Assembly: GCA_030706015.1 (NCBI GenBank)
Contig: JAUZPI010000013.1
Coordinates: 1-64,000 of the forward strand
Origin: Bacillota bacterium
GTDB taxonomy: Bacteria > Bacillota > Clostridia > Clostridiales > Clostridiaceae
Reading direction: 5' to 3'
DNA: 64,000 nucleotides
Below, piece after piece: positions 8,360 through 16,809 of the stretch. Each line of letters starts with the position of its first letter. Position 1 is the stretch's first letter. The notes under the pieces were generated by a model that saw only the letters and a list, made by a program, of their open reading frames with translations, searched no databases and was not told the origin of the DNA. The position numbers and the translations under genes are program-made.

Positions 8360-8562
8360 TAATTTCTCTTAAAATATAGGATACTACTTGGTTCGGTATT
8401 CTTCCACTTAGGTTAATGATTGAAAGCCCAATCTGAGATTGGGAGGATCTATTAATGTGTAATATCTTCTAAAGCGTAAAACATAACTAGATAGCGTATT
8501 CTCCACTTAGGTTAATGATTGAAAGCCCAATCTGAGATTGGGAGGATCTATTAATGTGTATA
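8360..8562 (+). repeat. Structured repeat array 4: two tandem units of 99 bp
   Basis: Two copies whose last 58 bases (8404-8461 and 8503-8560) are identical, period 99 bp. The core here is GGTTAATGATTG rather than GGTTAATGAATG, and both main stems are CCCAATC/GATTGGG. The perfect identity points to a recent duplication. Unit 2 overlaps the 3' end of the CheY-like gene and gives it its last ~13 residues and stop. The rest of the 7931-8506 gap holds the HD-GYP promoter and AT-rich sequence. Confidence 0.85.
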
Positions 8563-8902
8563 AAGATTCTATTAATTGCTGTTCGTTAAATGGGTTTACA
8601 ATAAATCCTACGGCACCATTCAAAATAGCCTTTTCTACCGCACTTTCTTGTCCCGATGCGGATATCATCATAATCTTTACATTTGGACTATATCTTTTAA
8701 TAAATTTTGTAGCTTCTACACCATCTAATAAAGGCATAGTTATATCCATAATTACAATATCCGGTATAAGCTCCCTGCATTTTTGCACTGCTGCCCAACC
8801 ATTATCAGCCTCACCAACTACTTGGCAGCCATATCTCTCCAGCATAATTCTAAGTGTTAATCTCATATAAGCTGCAGCATCCACAATCAATATTCGTTTC
8901 AT
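8507..8902 (-). CDS. CheY-like receiver with altered active site
   Basis: A 131-residue single-domain receiver. The phosphoacceptor Asp is in DIVIMDITMP and the Ser/Thr in MISASG. Two hallmark positions are changed: the N-terminal acidic pair is ILIVDAA (one Asp only) and the invariant Lys of KPF is Asn (FIVNPF). Mg2+ binding and phosphorylation are therefore likely weakened or absent. The last residues (PPNLRLGFQSLT) are encoded by repeat unit 2 of array 4. ATG 8902 follows GGGAGGG by 7 bases; an upstream in-frame ATG (8926) lacks an SD. It lies 36 bases after the MCP gene in one operon. Confidence 0.85.
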   Translation of the reverse strand: MKRILIVDAAAYMRLTLRIMLERYGCQVVGEADNGWAAVQKCRELIPDIVIMDITMPLLDGVEATKFIKRYSPNVKIMMISASGQESAVEKAILNGAVGFIVNPFNEQQLIESLYTLIDPPNLRLGFQSLT

Positions 8903-8938
8903 GAAATCACCCTCCCACAGATTCATCGCACTATGTTA

Positions 8939-10297
8939 TTACAATGTATATTTACCTAAGTCATTCTCATCTAGACTAATCTTTACTTTTCCATGGTTTA
9001 TAGCTTCTTCCTCTTTATAACTAACTTTAGCTGCTTTATACTTTTCCTGTTTACTAAATGGGTATAATATACTTATATCCTCCTCAGCATCTTCTATTAT
9101 TTCATTTGGGTTAAGATCAAACTTTCCCAACATTTCCTTAAGCAGTACTGCTTGGTTTGACAGGTCCTCACTGGCAGAGGCTGTTACTTCTGAAGATGCT
9201 GAATTAATCTGTGTAACCTTTGAAACCTGTTCAATTGCGTCATTAATTTGTAGTATTCCTTGAGCTTGTTCATTAGATGATACTGATATCTCCAACACTA
9301 TATTAGTAATATCATTTATATTTTCTAATATTATATTTAAGGCTTCAGCTGTGTCCTTAGCAATGATCCTGCCTTGATCAAATTTTTTTATGGATTCCTC
9401 TATTATTTCTACAGTTTCCTTTACTGCCTCTGCTGACCTAGCAGCTAAATTTCTTGCCTTTTCTGCTGCAACCGCAAAACCTTTTCCATGTTGTCCTGCT
9501 CTAGCTGCTTCTACTGTGGCATTTAGCGCAACGATATTTATCTGAAAAGCTATATCCTCAATTATTTTCATTATTCTTGAGATATTTGCAGAGGATTCAT
9601 ATATCTCATTCATAGCATTTAACATTTCCAGCATTTGATATTTACCACTGTCTACATCTGCTTTAGATACCTCTGCCAACTCACCAGCCCTCTTTGCACT
9701 GGCTGCATTCACTTTAGTTTGAGCAGCAATTTCAGTAATTGATGATGTTATTTGTTCCACTGCACTGGCTTGTTCAATACTTCCTTGCGATAAATATTGA
9801 CTAGCGCCAGATACCAGAGCAGCTCCTACTGCTAGCTGCTCTGCAGAGATATTTATATCTCCTAACATCTTATTAAAGCTTTCTATGTAAGCGTTTAACA
9901 TTTGCTGTCTTGTACTATTTACTATAGTTTCAATTTCTCTTGAAAGATCACCAATCTCATCCTTACAGGCTACATTCATTTCCACGGATATATTGCCAAT
10001 GTTTATATTTTTTACTGCAGATGACAATTGGCTAATTCTTCTGCTCACATAGGATGCTGCAGCAATCCCAATGAATATGGTTAAAACAACAGCTATTGCT
10101 ATCGTTGCAATCATCACTGTTGTATTGAATCTGAATCTATTTCCATTGCTTGCATTTATTCTCTCAATTAAACCTATATTATCCGCTCCATACATATTAA
10201 TAATGCCCATAATACCCACAACTACTGTAAAAACTGCCGCCAATATAAAGCAAAAAAGTAATTTTGTTTTAATCCTTAAATTGCTAAACCAATACAT
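8939..10297 (-). CDS. Methyl-accepting chemotaxis protein lacking an external sensor domain
   Basis: A 452-residue chemoreceptor. TM1 is residues ~13-36 and TM2 ~58-82, but only ~22 residues lie between them, where a 4-helix-bundle sensor (~140 residues) is normal; the flanking sequence looks like the two ends of such a domain joined. HAMP follows (~83-135), then the signalling domain with hairpin tip IVALNATVEAARAG. The tip-proximal consensus VVAEEVRNLA reads VAAEKARNLA here, so CheW/CheA contact may be altered. SD GGGGATGAGG precedes the ATG. It sits between cheW and the CheY-like gene with short gaps. Confidence 0.9.
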   Translation of the reverse strand: MYWFSNLRIKTKLLFCFILAAVFTVVVGIMGIINMYGADNIGLIERINASNGNRFRFNTTVMIATIAIAVVLTIFIGIAAASYVSRRISQLSSAVKNINIGNISVEMNVACKDEIGDLSREIETIVNSTRQQMLNAYIESFNKMLGDINISAEQLAVGAALVSGASQYLSQGSIEQASAVEQITSSITEIAAQTKVNAASAKRAGELAEVSKADVDSGKYQMLEMLNAMNEIYESSANISRIMKIIEDIAFQINIVALNATVEAARAGQHGKGFAVAAEKARNLAARSAEAVKETVEIIEESIKKFDQGRIIAKDTAEALNIILENINDITNIVLEISVSSNEQAQGILQINDAIEQVSKVTQINSASSEVTASASEDLSNQAVLLKEMLGKFDLNPNEIIEDAEEDISILYPFSKQEKYKAAKVSYKEEEAINHGKVKISLDENDLGKYTL

Positions 10298-10339
10298 ATC
10301 CTCATCCCCTTTTTGTTGTTTTGCTGTTTTAACAATGAT

Positions 10340-10825
10340 TCAAAACACTATTTCTTCCATATGGTTTTTATTTAAAAGCTTAATGCAATCAATTAAAAGC
10401 TTAACTGAATCACCAATCTTGCCTATTCCTTTTATGTAACCATTGCTGCTGGTTTTACTTATACTTGGAGGCTCTGAGATGTTTTTTTCAGCTATATCCG
10501 ACACCTCTATAACCCTGTCAATTATTAAACCTACTGACATATTTTTTACTTCAATCACAATTATGCAGGTTCTATTATCATAGTCTCTGATTTCCTTGTT
10601 AAATCTAAGTCGTGCATCTATTACAGGAATTATTACTCCTCTTAGATTTATCACCCCTTTTACATATTGTGGTGCATCAGGTATCTCAGCAATTTTCTGC
10701 ATACCTATTATTTCTGTAACATACTTTATTTCTATACCATATTCTTCGCTGCCTAGAGAAAATATTAAATATTTGCCTTTTTGAGTATCCTCAAATTCAA
10801 ACAAACCATCGCAGATCTCCTGCAT
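10340..10825 (-). CDS. cheW: CheW coupling protein
   Basis: A 161-residue CheW, which links chemoreceptors to CheA. Typical elements: GKYLIFSLGSEEYGIEI, EIPDAPQYVKGVINLRG, VIPVIDARLRF and GLIIDRVIEV. ATG 10825 has a strong AGGAGGG SD 5 bases upstream. The frame stays open upstream to an ATG at 11038, adding 71 residues (begins MDIVLKNIEKAWGSIFY) that I do not recognise and that has only a weak SD. That stretch may be a real N-terminal extension, a separate small gene or a remnant. No CheA is encoded anywhere in the window, so the partner kinase must be elsewhere. Confidence 0.88.
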   Translation of the reverse strand: MQEICDGLFEFEDTQKGKYLIFSLGSEEYGIEIKYVTEIIGMQKIAEIPDAPQYVKGVINLRGVIIPVIDARLRFNKEIRDYDNRTCIIVIEVKNMSVGLIIDRVIEVSDIAEKNISEPPSISKTSSNGYIKGIGKIGDSVKLLIDCIKLLNKNHMEEIVF

Positions 10826-11290
10826 CTTATCCCTCCTATAATTCGCAACATGCATAATTAGACTTACACTTCTTTCCCATAATAGAAACGGTATATGAAC
10901 ATTTTCCCTACCAATGTTCATACCGTCTATTATTGCTAAGGCTAAGAGTGGCTTAAGGGGCATGGCAGTCTCTTCTTCATTATCTATATAAAAAATACTT
11001 CCCCAGGCTTTCTCTATATTTTTCAAAACTATATCCATGCCTGCCCTTCTACTAAAATATTCCGTTACTTTTCACTTTAGAGTCACCTTAGCAGCTGTCA
11101 GTGCTGATATCCCCACATCAACCTGACTGTTTTTGCTTTTTTTAACTGTCTTTATGTAATTTATCCCCATTTTGTATAAAACACACAATTATATAAAATA
11201 ACCAAGCAATATATAACCAAACTAAAAATTCTGATAAAAATTTAGATTTAGTAGGTTTATGCCTATCTATGTAATGTTTTATTGATTTTT

Positions 11291-11319
11291 ATTATAATTT
11301 ACATTTTTCAATTTTTCAA
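11291..11319 (-). promoter_or_regulatory. SigA-type promoter of the cheW/MCP/cheY unit
   Basis: Reverse strand: -35 TTGAAA (11319-11314), 17-base spacer, -10 TATAAT (11296-11291). Nearly the same as the promoter at 8201-8229, with matching downstream ACATTACATAG. The leader to the cheW ATG is long (~460 bases, or ~245 to the upstream ATG at 11038). Confidence 0.8.
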
Positions 11320-11478
11320 GGTATTTTTTGATAATTTATCAATACGCCCTCTGTTTTATTGATATATACTTACATTTCAGGCTTCTTAAATACTTATTTA
11401 AAAAGTATGCTATTCATTTTATCCACACAATAAACACTCTTTGACATTATAAAATCCTTCTTATTTCATCAAAAATCA

Positions 11479-11518
11479 AATGAGGCACCTAATCTTTTAT
11501 GGACTAAGCACCTCATTT
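11479..11518. other. Unassigned hairpin
   Basis: AAATGAGG and CCTCATTT are paired around a further internal near-match. No gene ends here in either direction. The surrounding 11320-11640 stretch is AT-rich and shows no other feature. Confidence 0.4.
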
Positions 11519-11648
11519 CCAAGCTTTCTATATTCAAGTACATAATGTATATATATTAATTAAATCATCAGTTATTTGATAAGGCAATTTAATATATTTT
11601 GAAATTGACTTAGAGGTCTGTTTGGCGAATAAGCCTCCGCTGTGCACA

Positions 11649-11689
11649 CTAAAAAAAGTATGCCAAGATTAATTAGCATACTTTTTTAA
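11649..11689 (-). terminator. Terminator after the DUF1453-like gene (bidirectional)
   Basis: AAAAAAGTATGC...GCATACTTTTTT immediately after the stop codon of the leftward gene at 11690; A/T runs flank both arms. Confidence 0.85.
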
Positions 11690-12232
11690 CTATACAGCTT
11701 TTCCTCTACTTGCTCTTCTTAGTCTTTTTCTAAGCATCTTTTGCTCAGAAAATGAGCTAAATACTTCTGGACATCTAAAGAATACTGTAATGCTTCTAGC
11801 AGTTACCTGTACTGAATAAATCAACAGATATGCAGTACTCTGATTATTTAAAAATTCATTACCAGGTAAAGCTCCAAGATAATGTCTTAATATAAACTTT
11901 AAAGGAAAAGCAATTAGTAAAAACACCGCTACCTTCCAACCACCCTGTTGATAAAGTATACCGTCTTCTCCTTTAAATATTTTTGTTATAAGCCCTGAAA
12001 CTACTCCTAAAACTAAACTAACTGTTACTAATATAAAAGTACCTAGGCTGAATAGCGCACTTGTATTTTTCAAATCGCCTACAGCACCTAGAGCTGCATA
12101 TATAAGAATCAATGGCATTATTACATATCTCCCTGCCTTTACAGGTCTTTTGGCTATCTGGATATAAAATAGATATATAATCATCAGCCCTATGACAAAT
12201 ATCATTTGTAATTGTCCACCAAAATTATTCAT
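11690..12232 (-). CDS. CcdC/DUF1453-like integral membrane protein
   Basis: A 180-residue protein with about five hydrophobic helices and a basic end (LRKRLRRASRGKAV). The pattern FYIQIAKRPVKAGRYVIMPL near the first helix resembles the CcdC/DUF1453 membrane family, whose role is not well established. ATG 12232 is preferred: the GAGGAGAG SD abuts ATG 12238 but is well spaced for 12232. Single gene with its own terminator. The family call is from pattern memory only. Confidence 0.6.
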   Translation of the reverse strand: MNNFGGQLQMIFVIGLMIIYLFYIQIAKRPVKAGRYVIMPLILIYAALGAVGDLKNTSALFSLGTFILVTVSLVLGVVSGLITKIFKGEDGILYQQGGWKVAVFLLIAFPLKFILRHYLGALPGNEFLNNQSTAYLLIYSVQVTARSITVFFRCPEVFSSFSEQKMLRKRLRRASRGKAV

Positions 12233-12390
12233 TTTCATCTCTCCTCACAATATGAAATATTATTTTAATTCGTTATTTCCTTCCTATGAACTAATTATAT
12301 CCCACATTGCTTATGCTTAAAATATTACTATAGTAATACATTTAGTCATATATTTCTATTACTCACAATAGTTAAATAACAGTAGTTGCA

Positions 12391-12443
12391 CAAAAAAAAC
12401 GTTATCCTGTTATGAAGTAATGCTTATAACATGATAACGCTTC
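12391..12443 (-). terminator. Terminator after the secreted DUF2680-like gene
   Basis: Reverse strand stem CGTTATCATGTTAT...ATAACAGGATAACG followed by TTTTTTTT. Confidence 0.85.
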
Positions 12444-12476
12444 TATCTGTCTAGATATTTTAATATGTAGTAATCT

Positions 12477-13004
12477 TTACATTCTTCTATTGGTTTGTGT
12501 ACTCTTTTGTGGCTTCGAGCCGTCCTGTGGTTTTGTACTATCCTGTGGTTTTGCACCATCCTGCGGCTGACAATGTTCTCTGCACTTTTCATGATCATGG
12601 ATTTTTCCATCCCAGTTTTGAATTCTTGCTTTAACCTTTTCTATCAGCTTATTAGCTTGATCCTGTGTCAATCTGCCTTCTTTTACCGCCTTATTGATAT
12701 GCTCTGTTTTACTCTCAATCATCATTGCTCTTACCTGATCTGCAGTATAACCCTTTTCTTTAGCTAAATCAAATAATGTCTTACCGGACTTTTGAGCATT
12801 AATAACATCCTGTTCTGTTAATCCTAGTTTCTTTAAAACCGCTTCATATCTTGGATGATGCTGACCTTTGCAGTTTTCCATGGCAGCTGACGTGGCATTT
12901 GTCTCATTAACATTGGCATTGCTGGCTGCAAATGCTGTACTGCTCATAGCAATTGTTAAGGTGAGTGCTAGTGCAGCAGCCTTTTTTAAATTAGCTCTTA
13001 TCAT
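12477..13004 (-). CDS. Secreted protein with DUF2680-like region and KPQD repeats
   Basis: A 175-residue exported protein. Residues 1-26 form a signal peptide with an AFA-A cleavage site. The middle (~50-130) is helical: YEAVLKKLGLTEQDVINAQK, then EGRLTQDQANKLIEKVKAR, the latter resembling DUF2680/YckD-type motifs. The hydrophilic tail has four short repeats of the kind PQDGAK/PQDSTK. His, Asp and Glu in KIHDHEKCREHC suggest metal binding (inference). SD AGGAGGG precedes the ATG, and a strong terminator follows. Function unknown. Confidence 0.7.
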   Translation of the reverse strand: MIRANLKKAAALALTLTIAMSSTAFAASNANVNETNATSAAMENCKGQHHPRYEAVLKKLGLTEQDVINAQKSGKTLFDLAKEKGYTADQVRAMMIESKTEHINKAVKEGRLTQDQANKLIEKVKARIQNWDGKIHDHEKCREHCQPQDGAKPQDSTKPQDGSKPQKSTQTNRRM

Positions 13005-13143
13005 AATAATAAAACCCTCCTAATAATTTAATTAGCATTTTTAGTATTCGCAGCCAGGCTGAATTTATTATTAATAAATCGTTAATTATTATGAAAGAAG
13101 ATTACGACTACAATTTAGTACAATATTGCATCAAGATTATTAT

Positions 13144-13644
13144 TTAGCTTATTCCAGCTACTTTACTTCTTCGTTCCATTAATACTACATCATGCCATAT
13201 TCCATTCCCCATTTTAGCAACTTTTTCTCTTATGCCAATTTCTCTGAACCCGCATTTCTTATGCGTTTCTATGCTTGCAATGTTTTCTTTTATAATTGCA
13301 CAATATAATGTCCAAATTCCACTTTCTTCAGATTGTTTTATTACTGCCGTCAAAAGATCTGTTCCTATCCCTTTTCCTCTATACTTATTACCAACATAAA
13401 TACTAACTTCTACTACCCCTGCATAACAATCCCTGCTAGAAGTTGGACTTAACGCCACCCAGCCTAATACATTATTGTCTAAATGAGCAACTAATCTACA
13501 TAAACCAAGGTGACCTTTATCCCAAGTTTCCCAGATAGGAGCTTCAGTCTGAAATGTTGCCACACCTGTTTTAATTCCCTCTAAATAAATATCCTTTACT
13601 TGTTCCCAATCTGATGCTTTCATCTCTTCAATTTTATATTCCAT
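13144..13644 (-). CDS. GNAT acetyltransferase, phosphinothricin/MnaT-like
   Basis: A 166-residue GCN5-related N-acetyltransferase. The acetyl-CoA-binding motif A is EVSIYVGNKYRGKGIGTDLL, followed by IIKENIASIETHKKCGF and the C-terminal GIWHDVVLMER. The arrangement, including an N-terminal YLEGIKTGVATFQTEAP, matches the phosphinothricin acetyltransferase / L-amino acid acyltransferase (PAT, MnaT) group. The likely substrate is an amino acid or amino-acid analogue. SD GGGGAGG is 6 bases before the ATG. Monocistronic. Confidence 0.85.
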   Translation of the reverse strand: MEYKIEEMKASDWEQVKDIYLEGIKTGVATFQTEAPIWETWDKGHLGLCRLVAHLDNNVLGWVALSPTSSRDCYAGVVEVSIYVGNKYRGKGIGTDLLTAVIKQSEESGIWTLYCAIIKENIASIETHKKCGFREIGIREKVAKMGNGIWHDVVLMERRSKVAGIS

Positions 13645-13710
13645 TCATATCCTCCCCACTAAAGATTTTAGTTTATGGAAATGTTATAATTTTCATCAAA
13701 TTATATTGAT

Positions 13711-13745
13711 GAAAAGGCCACCCTAAACCTAGGGTGGCTCTTTAA
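13711..13745. terminator. Bidirectional terminator between malQ and the GNAT gene
   Basis: GCCACCCTAAACCTAGGGTGGC, i.e. a perfect 9-10 bp stem, with AAAA on the left and TCTTTAAA on the right. It lies 83 bases beyond the malQ stop. Confidence 0.75.
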
Positions 13746-13827
13746 ACTAACACAAAAACTAATATATAACAATACTTACAAATACTATTATAACCATTCC
13801 ATTGTATTTTGTAAATAAGTGGATATA

Positions 13828-15324
13828 TTATCTGCCATATACAGTTGTAAGCTCTATTAACTTTTCGGAAATTTCCTCTGTAATCATTTCCTTTTTAAAT
13901 CTCCATCTCCAGTTACCAGCGCTTGTACCAGGTGTATTCATTCTTGCTTCACTTCCAAGACACATTAAATCTTGCAGAGGTATTACTGCCATAACTGCTG
14001 TAGAAGCGTAAGCAATTCTTATAATGTCCCATACGATTTCTGGACCATCATTAGTAGTATTAACATATTTCTTTACATAATCTTTTACTTCTTCAGAGTA
14101 GTCTTGGTAAGCAGCCCACATAGTATCATTATCGTGAGTTCCTGTATATACCACAGAATTAGCACTATGGTGATGAGGTAAGAATGTATTTTCTGCTCCA
14201 TCATCGCCAAATCCGTACATTAATATATTCATTCCTGGGAAATCAAATTTATCTCTTAGTTCTAAAACTCCTGGAGTTATAAATCCTAAATCCTCAGCTA
14301 TTATTGGAAGCTTTCCAAGTGCCTTCTCTACAGCTTCAAAAAGACTATCCGCTGGTCCTTCAACCCATTTTCCGCCTGTAGCAGTCTTGTCCCCATAAGG
14401 AATTCTCCAATATTCATGGAAGCCTCTAAAATGATCTATTCTTATGATATCAACTTTATCAAGCATACTACTAAGAACGCTAATCCACCATGCGTAGCCT
14501 GTCTCTTTCATCTTCTTCCAATCATATAGTGGATTTCCCCAAAGCTGTCCATCTGCACTAAAGGCATCTGGAGGCACCCCTGCAACCCCTTTCGGATTAC
14601 CTGCGTCATCTAACTCAAATAGTTCACGATTAGACCAAACTTCACTGCCATCGTAAGCAACAAACATAGGAATATCGCCTACAATTTTTACTCCCTTTGA
14701 GTTAGCATATTCCTTTAATTCTGACCATTGCATATCAAATATAAACTGTACAAATTTATAGAATCCAGCTTCTACAGCAAGCTTTTCTGACCAAGCTTCA
14801 ATAGCCTTAACTTCTCTGTTTGCAATATCCTTTTCCCAAGTATACCAAGATGCTCCTCCATGGTAATCCTTTAATGCCATAAATAATGCATAATCATTTA
14901 GCCAAGCAGAATTCTTAGCAACAAAATCATTATATTTTTCTTGTATTTTTTCATCGTTGTTTGAGATGAACTTTGAATAAGCCTTTTTAAGTAAATCGTA
15001 TTTATAGACTATTACCTCACCATATTCTACAGCAATAGGATCAAACGCTGGTATATCCTTTAAATCCTCTTCACTTAATAAATCTATTTCATAAAGTTTG
15101 TCTGGGCTTATTAATATAGGGTTTCCTGCATATGCTGAAAAGCATTGATAAGGTGAATCTCCAAAACCTGTATGTCCAAGAGGCAGTACCTGCCATAGCT
15201 TTTGCTTAGCACCTTCAAGAAAATCTATAAATTCATATGCTTCCTTACCCATATCTCCTATACCATATCTACCTGGCAATGATGTTGGGTGTAATAATAC
15301 ACCACTGGATCTTTCAACTATCAT
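13828..15324 (-). CDS. malQ: 4-alpha-glucanotransferase (amylomaltase)
   Basis: GH77 enzyme, 498 residues, which disproportionates maltodextrins by moving alpha-1,4-glucan segments between chains in the cytoplasm. Recognition: N-terminal SGVLLHPTSLPGRYGIGD, nucleophile Asp in IIRIDHFRGF, general acid Glu in IIAEDLGFIT, and third Asp in TGTHDND. Length is normal for bacterial MalQ. The ATG has a GGGAG SD about 12 bases upstream. The -10 at 15408 and a GCAATCGTTTGC palindrome-like site at 15361 lie in front, suggesting control by a LacI-family maltose regulator (MalR-like) that is not in the window. glgB at 38.9 kb is the only other glucan enzyme here. Confidence 0.95.
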   Translation of the reverse strand: MIVERSSGVLLHPTSLPGRYGIGDMGKEAYEFIDFLEGAKQKLWQVLPLGHTGFGDSPYQCFSAYAGNPILISPDKLYEIDLLSEEDLKDIPAFDPIAVEYGEVIVYKYDLLKKAYSKFISNNDEKIQEKYNDFVAKNSAWLNDYALFMALKDYHGGASWYTWEKDIANREVKAIEAWSEKLAVEAGFYKFVQFIFDMQWSELKEYANSKGVKIVGDIPMFVAYDGSEVWSNRELFELDDAGNPKGVAGVPPDAFSADGQLWGNPLYDWKKMKETGYAWWISVLSSMLDKVDIIRIDHFRGFHEYWRIPYGDKTATGGKWVEGPADSLFEAVEKALGKLPIIAEDLGFITPGVLELRDKFDFPGMNILMYGFGDDGAENTFLPHHHSANSVVYTGTHDNDTMWAAYQDYSEEVKDYVKKYVNTTNDGPEIVWDIIRIAYASTAVMAVIPLQDLMCLGSEARMNTPGTSAGNWRWRFKKEMITEEISEKLIELTTVYGR

Positions 15325-15360
15325 AAATATTATTCACTCCCATCTATTGTCGATCGTTTT

Positions 15361-15372
15361 GCAATCGTTTGC
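15361..15372. promoter_or_regulatory. Possible LacI/MalR-type operator of malQ
   Basis: GCAATCGTTTGC, one base from the perfect palindrome GCAAACGTTTGC used by MalR-like LacI-family repressors. A second partial copy (ATCGTTTTGC) adjoins on the left. It sits just downstream of the predicted start site. Confidence 0.45.
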
Positions 15373-15407
15373 CTAACCCTAGGCTGGCTAAAATCACTCT
15401 TAAATAC

Positions 15408-15416
15408 ATTATAACA
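15408..15416 (-). promoter_or_regulatory. Extended -10 element of malQ
   Basis: Reverse strand TGTTATAAT (TG-N-TATAAT). No convincing -35 at 17 bases. The remaining 15437-15780 sequence is AT-rich with no gene visible. Confidence 0.5.
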
Positions 15417-15797
15417 TCTTTCGTCATTTTATTGCATATGTTTACACATAAAAATAATAAGAAATTTTAATTTTCAGTATTTAATAATAAAATTTCCCCA
15501 TTAATATGTTACATTTTACAATAAAGTAACGTTGCATGTAAAATTGAGTATTTTAGTCTTAAGAAGTAACAATATAATAGTCAATGAACCCACTTTAACA
15601 TAATGGAAAAGCCTTTAATTATAGCCATACTTTCATTTATAAGGGATTAACATACCTTTAAATATACTGATAAGCTTTTATTAAATCATACTTGTATTTA
15701 TACTAATATATGGGTAACATTTATGTTATAGTAACCTCTCCCACTAATGATGATATTAACAATACAAGTTTAGTATTTCCAAAGGAGGCAAAGTATT

Positions 15798-16634
15798 ATG
15801 CTTTGGATTTTAGGGATTATTATTTTACTATTTTTAGGTATATTGATATGGTTTAATATATCTTATTCTCCAATTAAATCTGAGTTTACAAAATTAATAA
15901 ATTATCATCGAGCAAAAACAAAAATACAAAATGAAAGCTTTACTACAGAAGATATTGCAAAATCACCCTCGCCTGTTCAAAAGTATTTTCATTATTGCGG
16001 ATATATTGGCAAACCTAAAATGTTTAATATGAAAGCGTACTTAAAAGATGTGGATTTTGTACAAGCCTCTAAAAAGCTTAAGGTAGAATATACACTGTAC
16101 AGTTTTGCGGCTAGCCCCATAAGATTTGCATTAATTGATACTAGCATGCTTGGTATCCCCTTTCAGGGCTTAGATTCTTATCAAAATGGCATAGGCTCTA
16201 TGAAAGGACAAATAGCAAAACTTATAACTTTATTTAATGAAAAAAGTGAAGCTATGAATAAGGCATGTCTTGTAACTTACCTATCAGAATGTTTAATAAT
16301 GCCAAATTGTGCCCTGCAAGATTTCATTAACTGGGAGAAAATTGATGAAACCCATGTAAAAGCTACTATAACCTATTATGGAATCTCAGCCAGCGGAATC
16401 TTTAAATTTGATAATCAGGGCCGCATGCTAAGCTTCACTACTGAAGATAGGGAATATAACGATGGTAATGGAGATATTAAAAAAGTAAAATGGTCAGCAA
16501 TTTGTGATGATTATAGGGATATAAACGGAATATTGTATCCCTCAACCTTAAAGGCTATCTGGCATTTAGAAGCTGGCGATCTTGTATATTTTGATGGCAA
16601 GGATATGGTCGTGCAATATAATGTAACGAATTAA
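15798..16634 (+). CDS. DUF6544-like membrane-anchored protein
   Basis: A 278-residue protein with one N-terminal transmembrane helix (residues ~2-22), then a soluble domain. Motif-like stretches are SPVQKYFHYCGYIGKPK, FALIDTSMLGIPFQGLDSY, LSECLIMPNCAL and TAEDREYNDG-like FTTEDREYNDGNG. This pattern recalls the DUF6544 family of unknown function (call from memory). SD AAAGGAGG precedes the ATG by 9 bases. A hairpin terminator overlaps the stop codon. It is flanked by oppositely directed genes, so a single-gene unit. Confidence 0.65.
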   Translation: MLWILGIIILLFLGILIWFNISYSPIKSEFTKLINYHRAKTKIQNESFTTEDIAKSPSPVQKYFHYCGYIGKPKMFNMKAYLKDVDFVQASKKLKVEYTLYSFAASPIRFALIDTSMLGIPFQGLDSYQNGIGSMKGQIAKLITLFNEKSEAMNKACLVTYLSECLIMPNCALQDFINWEKIDETHVKATITYYGISASGIFKFDNQGRMLSFTTEDREYNDGNGDIKKVKWSAICDDYRDINGILYPSTLKAIWHLEAGDLVYFDGKDMVVQYNVTN

Positions 16635-16664
16635 GGGAAGCATTCTGATATGCTTCCCTTAATC
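16632..16664 (+). terminator. Terminator overlapping the stop of the DUF6544-like gene
   Basis: TTAAGGGAAGCAT...ATGCTTCCCTTAA, 13-bp stem with a 5-base loop. Confidence 0.75.
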
Positions 16665-16809
16665 ATTGTACATTGACAGCATTTTTATTAAATAGAGACT
16701 TATTTTTTGATGAATATTCTGAATATCCAAGCTCATTAAATTATTTCTTTTTCATAAATTAAAGGTAGTACTTGCCCAAATCTTTCTTAACATTGGCTTG
16801 ATTCAATTT

